The notes beneath the pieces were generated by a model. The model was not told the DNA's origin, searched no databases, and saw only the letters and a list, made by a program, of their open reading frames with translations. Below, in pieces: positions 51,487 to 59,788 of a DNA stretch of 64,000 nucleotides. The translations under genes and the position numbers were made by a program. This DNA comes from an uncultured Prevotella sp. (GTDB taxonomy: Bacteria > Bacteroidota > Bacteroidia > Bacteroidales > Bacteroidaceae), in assembly GCA_946415755.1 (NCBI GenBank), contig CAMKTS010000019.1:1-64000 (forward strand). Direction: 5' to 3'. Position 1 is the first letter of the stretch, and every line of letters starts with the position of its first letter.

Positions 51487-53454
51487 ATGGACCATCTAGA
51501 TATATTGTTAGCAAATTGTTTTGGCATAGGAGAATTGAATCACACATTCAATTTGTCAAATGGCAATACGATAATGATTTACGCTCCAAACGGCACGATG
51601 AAAACATCATTGGCCAGGACTTTCTTGTGCTTAGAAAAAAATCATAATGCTGCAGATTTTATTGATGAGACAAAAGAATCATCATATTCATTTTCGTTAG
51701 ATGGAGAAAAACTTAAAAGTAGTCAGGTTTATGTTTATAAAACGGAAGACAATCAGATAGAGCCTAATGGTATTTCCAACTTAGAAGTGAATAATATAAA
51801 ATCTTTCGTTTCTTCTTCACAGGAAGAAACGTTATTCAAGAGCATTTTAGAACCAATTGATTTGATTTTGGATGATCTTAACAAAAAGTTCAACCAATTG
51901 ATTAGTTTTGGAAAGATTGATTTTCATGAGGAAGTTCTCAAATTATATAAATATGAAGGGATTCTTGCAAAATATGATTCCATTTATAACGTTATTATAG
52001 AGTCAAAAGGTTTTGACTCCTCTGACTGCAATTTCTCTGGAGTTTATTACAATGAACTTTTTGACAAGCATGGTGTATCTGCTAAGTATATCAATTCCCA
52101 TTATAATGAACTGATAAACAATACAACCCAAAGGAAAAGGGTAAAAGTTGATGGGCAAAGAAGATGGAAAAGACTATGTGAAATCGTTGATAGTAATTCT
52201 TATATTAGGTCCAAAATTGTAGATTTAGATTCATTACAAAGAGAATATCTTTTATATTTCATTAAAAGAGAAAATGTAATAGCATCAAGATTCTATTCTG
52301 TCTATGAAAAGAAAAGAGAAGAACTGCAGGATATCATAAGCAAAGTAAATAAAGACACTCTATTATGGAATCAAGTTGTATCTTTTTTTTATAGCCGTTT
52401 CCACGTTCCATATCATCTCCAAATTGAAAATAAAGCAGCAGCATTGCTTAACCAGGACTTCCTTCGTATAAAATATCTTCACCCAGAAGGAGAAATCAAG
52501 TATAAAAGCAAAGAGCATTTCCTTAATTTCATCAGTACTGGTGAAAAACGGGCATATTATTTGCTGATTAACCTTTTTGAGATAGAAAAAAGAAAGGCAA
52601 GTCAAAAGAAACAAATCATCGTTATTGATGATATTGTAGAATCTTTTGACTATAAGAATAAGTATGCAATTGTAGAGTACCTTGCAGAGTTGAAACAGTG
52701 CAAGAACTTTATATTAATCATTCTAACTCACAATTTCGATTTTTATAGAACAATATATTCGCGACTTGGCGTAAAAAACGCATTCATTGCGAATAGGGGT
52801 GATAAAGGAATTATTACACTTGAAAAAGGTAAATATGTAAGAGACATTCTTAAAAATGAGTTGATAAAGAATGCTCATAATACTAAACACATGATAGCAC
52901 TAATTCCATTTGTGCGAAATATCGTAGAATATACAAAAGGAGCAAGCTCTCTTGAATACAAATCATTAACATCTTACCTACATATGTTTAAAGATACAAA
53001 ATCACTGACTTTAAATGATTTGTATAGCATAATATGTTCCACTATTTTCGTAGAACAAAATAAAATGAATGATGTATGTGGAAACTATTATGAAGAGTTG
53101 AACAAGGAGGTTATTACCGTATTAAGATCTGAAGACGAAATCTCTGTTACAAATAAACTATTATTGTCCATTTCTATAAGATTGAAGGCGGAAGAATTTG
53201 TACGTAAGTCTTTGCCAGAGCAATTCACAAAACGTATAGAAAGTGAAAACAGATATTCTTATCTCTTGTTCGATGAATATAAAAGAGCATACCCACAAGA
53301 CATTAAAGGTTGTTCTATTCTGACAAGAGTTCTTATGATGACGTCAGAGAATATCCATTTGAATAACTTTATGTTTGAACCAATTATTGATTTGTCCCTG
53401 GGGCATCTAAAAGATTTACACGAGGAAGTCACAAAATTAAAAGAGCCAATATGA
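51487..53454 (+). CDS. SMC/PrrC-like AAA family ATPase
   Basis: The 655-residue protein has an ABC/SMC-type ATPase split by a long helical insert (about 90-340). Walker A is the variant YAPNGTMKTSLART (32-45), the signature is STGEKRAYYLL, Walker B with its Asp pair is QIIVIDDIVESFD, and the H-loop is ILTHNFDFYR. This combination occurs in RloC/PrrC-like and other phage-defence ATPases. The C-terminal 180 residues are helical and of unknown activity; I see no nuclease motif. The start is ATG 51487 rather than TTG 51478. Its end overlaps kinase 2 as ATGA. Confidence 0.75.
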   Translation: MDHLDILLANCFGIGELNHTFNLSNGNTIMIYAPNGTMKTSLARTFLCLEKNHNAADFIDETKESSYSFSLDGEKLKSSQVYVYKTEDNQIEPNGISNLEVNNIKSFVSSSQEETLFKSILEPIDLILDDLNKKFNQLISFGKIDFHEEVLKLYKYEGILAKYDSIYNVIIESKGFDSSDCNFSGVYYNELFDKHGVSAKYINSHYNELINNTTQRKRVKVDGQRRWKRLCEIVDSNSYIRSKIVDLDSLQREYLLYFIKRENVIASRFYSVYEKKREELQDIISKVNKDTLLWNQVVSFFYSRFHVPYHLQIENKAAALLNQDFLRIKYLHPEGEIKYKSKEHFLNFISTGEKRAYYLLINLFEIEKRKASQKKQIIVIDDIVESFDYKNKYAIVEYLAELKQCKNFILIILTHNFDFYRTIYSRLGVKNAFIANRGDKGIITLEKGKYVRDILKNELIKNAHNTKHMIALIPFVRNIVEYTKGASSLEYKSLTSYLHMFKDTKSLTLNDLYSIICSTIFVEQNKMNDVCGNYYEELNKEVITVLRSEDEISVTNKLLLSISIRLKAEEFVRKSLPEQFTKRIESENRYSYLLFDEYKRAYPQDIKGCSILTRVLMMTSENIHLNNFMFEPIIDLSLGHLKDLHEEVTKLKEPI

Positions 53455-55676
53455 ACTATCCCTTAATTTCTGAATACATAGAATCTATTAAGTCAGCAGA
53501 AGACAACTTTGATGAATTAAGTTATCTCAGACCTGTACTGGGTGAGGATTGTGAGCCAGTGATAAACGTAGGCGGTTTTTCAGTAGTCTTTAAAATGAAA
53601 GACGAACGGTATGGAAAGCTATATGCTGTTAAATGTTTTACAAAAAATCAAGAGGGACGATCTGAGAGTTATAGGCTGATTGCTGATGAGCTGGAGTTTG
53701 TTTCTACTAATTATCTGACTCCAATCAGGTATTTGGAAAAAGAGTTATATGTAGATACAACTCAAACTGAAGAAACAGAATTCCCTGTGCTACTGATGGA
53801 TTGGGTTGAAGGAAAGACCCTAGATAAATATATTAAAGATAATGCAAAAGAGAAATATCTCCTAGAGATGCTTACATTCCAATTCTGTAAGTTAGCGACA
53901 TGGCTATTATCTCAACCTTTCGCTCATGGGGATCTTAAACCGGATAATATACTTGTAAAGGATGATGGTTCTATTGTGTTAGTAGATTATGACGGCATGT
54001 TTGTTCCTTCTATGAAGGGACAGCGTGCTAGAGAACTTGGGAGCCCTGGATTCCGCCACCCACTACGTTCTGAGAAAACCTTCGATGAACACGTTGATGA
54101 TTTCTCAATTGCTTTAATCGCAATGTCTTTGAAAGCATACTCGATTAATCTGGAATTGCTTAATGAATACTGCAATAATGATACGATGTTTTTTAAAGAA
54201 AAAGATTTTGCACATATTCATTCGACAAAAGCAATGATGGATATTCTTGAACTAATTGACAATGTAGAGTTGCGCACTTTGTTTGGTACATTTATGGTTG
54301 CATTGGCAAAAGGCGATTTGAGTTTAGTGTCTCCACTATTGTATACATTAAAGAACCCAAAAACGGAAGCAAATTATGGAGAGTATATTTATAATCAAGC
54401 AAGATGTCTTTGTGAAGAAGCTAAAGACAAAAGCAAGATAGATCACAACAAAGCATTTAGACTTTTTCAAAAAGCTGCGAAATTAGGAAACCCGGATGCT
54501 CAATGCTGTATGGGATGCTGTTTCAAAAATGGTTATGGTACCCAGATTGACTATTCTAAAGCAAGAGAATGGTATGACATCTCAGCAGATAACGGATGTG
54601 CAAGAGCCTTAAGACATATTGGTTTTTGTTATCAAGACGGTAATGGGGTGGAGAAAGATATTAATAAGGCCATTGAATGGTACGACAAAGCCATTGATTT
54701 AGGTGATGTGTCTGCAATGGTGACAAAAGGTGCTATATATTATTATGGAAAGGAAGGAATACCTATTAATTATGAGGAAGCTGTAAAATGGTTTAATAGA
54801 GCCGCAGAATCTGGAGATGATGATGGAATGTGGAGGTTAGGAGTTTGTTTTTCAATGGGCAGAGGAGTTGATAAAGATTATAGTAAAGCCTTTGAATGGT
54901 TCTCAAATTCTGCAAAGAAGAATAATGCAGATGGCATATTCGGATTAGGGAAGCTATATTACTTTGGATTAGGGATTGATAAAAACTATGTAGAAGCCAC
55001 AACATTGTTTAAGAAAGCAGCATATCTAAATCAAAAAAGTGCGATGTGGAGACTCGGTCATTGTTATGAATATGGACATGGAGTAGAAATAGATTTAAAA
55101 ACGGCATATAATTGGTATAAGAAATCAGCCGAGTTGGGCTCTTCTGAAGGACAGTGGAGGCTAGGCCAATGCTATAGATATTCGAGAGGGGTCCCAAGAA
55201 ATATCAAAGAAGCCCTTAAATGGTATAAGATGGCGGCAGATCAAGGTCAAGAAAGAGCAAAAGAGGTATATGAACAATTAAATAACAACTCATTTGAAAT
55301 ATATACAGATGGCTGTAATCATATAAAAAATAAGGAGTACAAAGAAGCATATGAAGTCTTTCGCTCAATGTCATTAGATGCATATGGACAGAATGGCCTT
55401 GGAATCTGTTTTGCAAAAGGGTACTATGTTGAACAAAACAATGAAACGGCTGCTTATTGGTTCCTGAAAGCAGCACGACAGGGATTGGCAACTGCCCAGT
55501 TTAATTTAGGTAATTGCTATTACAATGGTGTTGGTTTCGCTAAAGACCATAAACGCGCATTATACTGGCATCAAAAAGCATCTGATAATGGCTATTGGGG
55601 TAATAATAATTATATTGCTACAGAAATGTTCAAATGGCCAAGTTGGGAGCATTATTCAAAACTATTTGAATTGTGA
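53451..55676 (+). CDS. Ser/Thr kinase 2, with Sel1-like repeats
   Basis: The 741-residue protein has the shared N-terminal tag (MNYPLISEYIESIKSAEDNF). Its kinase domain has Lys61 in YAVKCF, HGDLKPDNIL (Asp161) and VDYDG. From about residue 305 to the end there are nine or ten Sel1/TPR-like repeats of the form A-x-E-W-Y-x-K-A-A-x-x-G (for example KAIEWYDKAIDLGDVSAMVT and EAVKWFNRAAESGDDDGMWR). Sel1 repeats usually bind proteins. The ATG overlaps the ATPase stop, so the two are translationally coupled. No membrane segments are seen. Confidence 0.87.
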   Translation: MNYPLISEYIESIKSAEDNFDELSYLRPVLGEDCEPVINVGGFSVVFKMKDERYGKLYAVKCFTKNQEGRSESYRLIADELEFVSTNYLTPIRYLEKELYVDTTQTEETEFPVLLMDWVEGKTLDKYIKDNAKEKYLLEMLTFQFCKLATWLLSQPFAHGDLKPDNILVKDDGSIVLVDYDGMFVPSMKGQRARELGSPGFRHPLRSEKTFDEHVDDFSIALIAMSLKAYSINLELLNEYCNNDTMFFKEKDFAHIHSTKAMMDILELIDNVELRTLFGTFMVALAKGDLSLVSPLLYTLKNPKTEANYGEYIYNQARCLCEEAKDKSKIDHNKAFRLFQKAAKLGNPDAQCCMGCCFKNGYGTQIDYSKAREWYDISADNGCARALRHIGFCYQDGNGVEKDINKAIEWYDKAIDLGDVSAMVTKGAIYYYGKEGIPINYEEAVKWFNRAAESGDDDGMWRLGVCFSMGRGVDKDYSKAFEWFSNSAKKNNADGIFGLGKLYYFGLGIDKNYVEATTLFKKAAYLNQKSAMWRLGHCYEYGHGVEIDLKTAYNWYKKSAELGSSEGQWRLGQCYRYSRGVPRNIKEALKWYKMAADQGQERAKEVYEQLNNNSFEIYTDGCNHIKNKEYKEAYEVFRSMSLDAYGQNGLGICFAKGYYVEQNNETAAYWFLKAARQGLATAQFNLGNCYYNGVGFAKDHKRALYWHQKASDNGYWGNNNYIATEMFKWPSWEHYSKLFEL

Positions 55677-55687
55677 TTATTAATGGT

Positions 55688-55941
55688 ATGATTGACGAAA
55701 AAATAATAATGAACTATAATATGGATATGGCCGAACATGTAAAAGGCGTAGCTCAGTTTCTTAGCTTACTGATTGGTGAACAATATATGGCGAAAGAACA
55801 GGCTCGCGAAACAATGGACTTTCTTCTTACATCAAATGTAATATTGAGAATTATCCTAATGCGACTCGATTGGAAAAGGATGCTGAGATACAACGGAAGG
55901 AGTTTCTAATTAGTATGCTTAAAATACAAATAGGGTTATAA
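55688..55941 (+). pseudogene. Small frameshifted gene between kinases 2 and 3
   Basis: The first frame runs from ATG 55688 (or 55709) and ends at 55909, reading sensibly up to KEQARETMDFLL and then turning into an Ile/Arg-rich stretch. A second frame, shifted by two bases, continues as CNIENYPNATRLEKDAEIQR then KEFLISMLKIQ to a stop at 55939-55941. That second part looks like natural coding sequence. One indel near 55830-55840 would join them into a helical protein of about 83 residues. It is a decayed gene, a sequencing error or a recoded one. I do not recognise the family. Confidence 0.4.
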
Positions 55942-55952
55942 TAAAGAAGTTC

Positions 55953-58900
55953 ATGAAAAGATTAAGGCTTTATATAATCAGATTTTTCTTTATCGTATGT
56001 ACTATCTTGATGATGGTATCATGCAATGAAAAGAAACAATTTGATGGATACTTGTATCCTATTCGAGAGAACGGGCTATATGGTTATATAGATTCTGTTG
56101 GTAATAGAATTATTGAGCCTGAATTCTTGTGGGTGTCAACTTTCCATAATGGATTAGCAATGGCCGTTGTTGATACAATCTATCGTGTTTTTTCTGACTC
56201 TATAGCCTATGAGGTCGGTGAAAGGGATACTATAATAGATGTGTATCGAATTTATGTCAAGTATGGTTATATCAACAAGTCTGGAAAGTTTGTAATTGAA
56301 CCAAGATTCATCAGTTATGTCAACATAAATGAAATAGGGGATATTACCAATGACATGGACGATTGCACTGATGCTCTGTATCGACATTTATTCAGAAATG
56401 GAAGGGCTATGTTTTGCGATACGATAACATGGAAAGAAGGATATATTGATACGAAAGGAAATATTGCAATAGAGCCCAAATATTATTATTCAGAGCCTTT
56501 TAGCGAAGGATTGGCTGTTGTAAGAGATGCTGTTGCAGAGCCACTCTATACAAATAAAGCATGCATAACACCATCAAAACTCAGATGTGCCTATTTAGAT
56601 ACACTTGGAAATACTGTTACAGAGTTTAAGTATGAATCTTTAACAAGGTTTAGTTCTGGGCGAGGAATAGGAAGCTATAAAATAATAAATAAAGAAACAA
56701 TAAATATAGAAGATACAACAATTGTTTATGAAACATATAGTATACCAAGATCTCTGATAATTAAAAATGGGGAAGAAATAAAACAGCTTAGTTCTAATTA
56801 TGATTATTATGGGTTTAGCAGAGGAGGTATATGCGTTTGTTCTGATGGCTTCTTTCATAGAAGTTTTATCGGCAAAGAAGACAAATCGTATTATTTCATA
56901 GATATTAATGGCGATTTTTTTGAACCTCTTAAAGGACTTTCAGATTATCAACTTGATTCATTAGGGAAGTGTAATGATATAATTCAAGTTCTACCTGATA
57001 ATGCCAATATTGCCTCTGCTACTTATTTTAATGACGGTTTCGCAGGCATTACCCCAGATAAGAAACATTGGTTTGTAATAGATAAATATCTTATTATTCA
57101 TGGATATGGTGAAGAATCCATATTTGATGGTTTCCGAGCATTCAGCAATGGGTTGGCTCCTGTCAAGAAGAATGGCAAGTGGGGCTTTATCAACAGGAAA
57201 ATCAAGGAACTGATTCCATGCAAGTATGACTCTTGCGGTTATGTATATCCACATTTAGAGGAAGTCTTTGAATATGACATACAAGGGGATGTAAAGAAGA
57301 AAGCATACATTAACAGGAAAGATAGCCTTGTATGGGAAAGCCCCTTGTATAAGTCAGAAAAGATAGAGAATCGCTATTCGATTAAGGAAAGCAAGAATTA
57401 TGGAAAATGGACATACGAGTATAATTCACTAAATAAACTTCTTTTATACTTGATTATCGGAGTTCTTGTTGTATTTCTAATTGTCAACTGTGTTATTTGG
57501 AAATCAAACTACGATAAATCATCAAAAGGTAAAAATAATGAAGATCTAGTTATCCAAAATGAACCAAAGAATATAGTAGCAACAGATGCAAATCTGAGTA
57601 ATATTAATGACAGCTATATAGATGATATCCTTGCATATCCAACGGTTGGCCAATATACAGAAGCTATCAAGGAGTCTGCAAAAGCACCTGACGAATATTT
57701 TGACAAACTAAAACATCTGCGTCCAGTACTTGATGACAATGGCGAGCTAATAATGAGTAGTGGTAACTTTGCTGTTGTCTTTAAAATGAAAGACGAGTAT
57801 GGGAAGCAATATGCAGTAAGATGTTTCCACAGGGCACAACAGGGAAGAGAAAAGAACTATAAGTTGATTTGTGAAGAATTAGCTAAAGTGTCCTCACCTT
57901 ATTTATCGCCAATTAAATACTATGACAAGGAACTGTTTATTGAATCAGGTGAATATCCTGTATTGTTGATGGATTGGGTAGATGGCATGACATTGGACAA
58001 GTATATTCGTAAGGTAATAAATGACCAGAGAGCTATAAACCAATTAGCATCCAATTTCAAAAAACTTGCTATATGGTTATTGAATCAGCCATTTGCGCAT
58101 GGTGACTTAAAACCGGATAATATCTTAGTTAAAAAGGATGGTTCGCTTGTTCTAGTAGATTATGACGGTATGTTTGTACCGCTCATGCAAGGACAAAAAG
58201 CAAGAGAGATAGGTAGTCCTGACTTCAGAAATCCTTCGAGAACTGATGTGGATTTTGACAAGAATATTGACAACTTTCCTATAGTATCTATCTTGCTTTC
58301 ATTAGAAATGATAGCAGAGAAAAGCAACTATTTGGAAAGATTTGGCAAAGAAGATAGATTGCTATTCTCGCATGATGATTATTTAAACCTTAGAGATAGT
58401 GATATTTTCCGAAGAGCCCTGACTTCATATTCCGATGATATTCCTGATCTTGCGATAATGTTAGAAAAGATGGTTAATGGAGAAAAAAGCAATATAGATG
58501 CCGTGCAAAAACTATTGCTTACAAATAACCTGCACATACGCCTAAAACCTAATGAAGGAATTGAAAGAAAAGTTTCATGGTTTGTTTGGGGGTTCTTTTT
58601 CTTTACCTTATTAATTCCTTTATATTTAAGATCTGTATTTTGTTGGCACATTGTAATGCTATACGTGACTACTTTGATTATAGTATCCTTAATGTTTCTT
58701 ATACTTGTTTTCGTTGATAGGTTAAGGCCTAATAAAAAAGAACATATTTGGCATGTTGGAAACGATGGGCCGGCGGGATTCTTTGGATGGATAAATTTTA
58801 TCCCACTATTATTGATGGCGGATTCCATTACAAATTGGTTTAATAGTAGAGTTCCTTTCTTAAGCCAACCATTTTATAAAGATGAGTGGTATATTACAGC

Positions 58901-59126
58901 TTTGATGTGGGTAATTTGGTGGTATTCAAATATGACAATCATTTCCATTCCTAAATATTTGCTAGACTGGAGACTAAAATATTTTAAAACAAAAGAAGAA
59001 TCTACTGTTGAACAAACAGAGCAAGAAGTTTCCAAAATAAGAGAAGAAGTTAAAAAAGAAGACAAGCAATGGAAAAAAAATAAGGAAAGAAATACAAATG
59101 TATTTCACGATGATTTACCATTTTAA
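55953..59126 (+). CDS. Transmembrane Ser/Thr kinase 3, with WG-repeat sensor
   Basis: The 1057-residue protein starts with a signal segment and lipobox-like MMVSC (Cys24). Residues about 30-480 carry WG/KWG repeats (NGLYGYIDSVGNRIIEPEF, KYGYINKSGKFVIEP, KEGYIDTKGNIAIEPKY, NGKWGFINRKIKELIPCKYD). A transmembrane helix lies at about 490-512. The kinase domain (about 560-800) has HGDLKPDNIL and VDYDG, but the ATP-contacting lysine is Arg (YAVRCF). Four or so more membrane segments (about 875-1010) and a charged coiled-coil tail follow. Topology suggests a receptor-like kinase with the WG part outside. Confidence 0.83.
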   Translation: MKRLRLYIIRFFFIVCTILMMVSCNEKKQFDGYLYPIRENGLYGYIDSVGNRIIEPEFLWVSTFHNGLAMAVVDTIYRVFSDSIAYEVGERDTIIDVYRIYVKYGYINKSGKFVIEPRFISYVNINEIGDITNDMDDCTDALYRHLFRNGRAMFCDTITWKEGYIDTKGNIAIEPKYYYSEPFSEGLAVVRDAVAEPLYTNKACITPSKLRCAYLDTLGNTVTEFKYESLTRFSSGRGIGSYKIINKETINIEDTTIVYETYSIPRSLIIKNGEEIKQLSSNYDYYGFSRGGICVCSDGFFHRSFIGKEDKSYYFIDINGDFFEPLKGLSDYQLDSLGKCNDIIQVLPDNANIASATYFNDGFAGITPDKKHWFVIDKYLIIHGYGEESIFDGFRAFSNGLAPVKKNGKWGFINRKIKELIPCKYDSCGYVYPHLEEVFEYDIQGDVKKKAYINRKDSLVWESPLYKSEKIENRYSIKESKNYGKWTYEYNSLNKLLLYLIIGVLVVFLIVNCVIWKSNYDKSSKGKNNEDLVIQNEPKNIVATDANLSNINDSYIDDILAYPTVGQYTEAIKESAKAPDEYFDKLKHLRPVLDDNGELIMSSGNFAVVFKMKDEYGKQYAVRCFHRAQQGREKNYKLICEELAKVSSPYLSPIKYYDKELFIESGEYPVLLMDWVDGMTLDKYIRKVINDQRAINQLASNFKKLAIWLLNQPFAHGDLKPDNILVKKDGSLVLVDYDGMFVPLMQGQKAREIGSPDFRNPSRTDVDFDKNIDNFPIVSILLSLEMIAEKSNYLERFGKEDRLLFSHDDYLNLRDSDIFRRALTSYSDDIPDLAIMLEKMVNGEKSNIDAVQKLLLTNNLHIRLKPNEGIERKVSWFVWGFFFFTLLIPLYLRSVFCWHIVMLYVTTLIIVSLMFLILVFVDRLRPNKKEHIWHVGNDGPAGFFGWINFIPLLLMADSITNWFNSRVPFLSQPFYKDEWYITALMWVIWWYSNMTIISIPKYLLDWRLKYFKTKEESTVEQTEQEVSKIREEVKKEDKQWKKNKERNTNVFHDDLPF

Positions 59127-59131
59127 TTAAT

Positions 59132-59788
59132 ATGATTATGATTATTATTGAATCTAAACGGAAGAAACCAGCAACGATATTAAAAAAATATCCAGGTTCG
59201 ATACTGGCAGATGTTACAAGTAGTTCGACTAATGACGGATTACGGAAACTTAGCCCTTTTTATCCTCATGGTGGTATTCCTGTACCGTTCAGCGATGGAT
59301 ATACGGCTACCTGTGTGGAAGCAATTTGGCAAGGACTAAAAGTGTTTGAAGGGGCAGATGTGGATACGTCTTTGTTCTATAATGACACGATGAAAAGTTT
59401 AAAACGAACAGTGAGACGATTCGGAAAGCCATTGGGGCACAGGAAAGGTGTTAATGGTACTGAACTACTGGGTTATATAGAGGCACGAAAACAGATTTAT
59501 ATTCCAACTTACAAATGGGTACTTGAGAATAAGGTCGCTGGCATCATTGAAAGATTACGAGAAGCGAGTAAAACAAAAACAATCGTTTTATTGGATTACG
59601 ATACGAATGCTGATGTGGAGAATGCGAAGAAACCACTATCGCACGCTTCGCTAATTAAGGCATACGCTGAAGGGATTTACCCATATGAAAATAGTATAAT
59701 AGAGAGTGATAATCGTCATAATTATAACGTCATAGAACAAGATTTGTTTAATCAAGTAGAGGTGGAAGATTATGGAAAAGAAAAGTAA
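59132..59788 (+). CDS. DUF6939-like protein of unknown function
   Basis: The 218-residue protein has no signal or membrane segment. Distinct sequence is YPGSILADVTSSSTNDGLRK, SPFYPHGGIPVPFSDGYTAT, CVEAIWQGLKVFEGADVDTS, LKRTVRRFGKPLGHRKGVNG and YIEARKQIYIPTYKWVLENK. It resembles a family I recall as DUF6939, linked to nucleotide or NAD-related contexts; I am not sure of the number. The conserved His, Arg and Lys suggest binding of a phosphorylated ligand. The 3' end overlaps the next gene by 17 bases, so they are coupled. Confidence 0.5.
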   Translation: MIMIIIESKRKKPATILKKYPGSILADVTSSSTNDGLRKLSPFYPHGGIPVPFSDGYTATCVEAIWQGLKVFEGADVDTSLFYNDTMKSLKRTVRRFGKPLGHRKGVNGTELLGYIEARKQIYIPTYKWVLENKVAGIIERLREASKTKTIVLLDYDTNADVENAKKPLSHASLIKAYAEGIYPYENSIIESDNRHNYNVIEQDLFNQVEVEDYGKEK

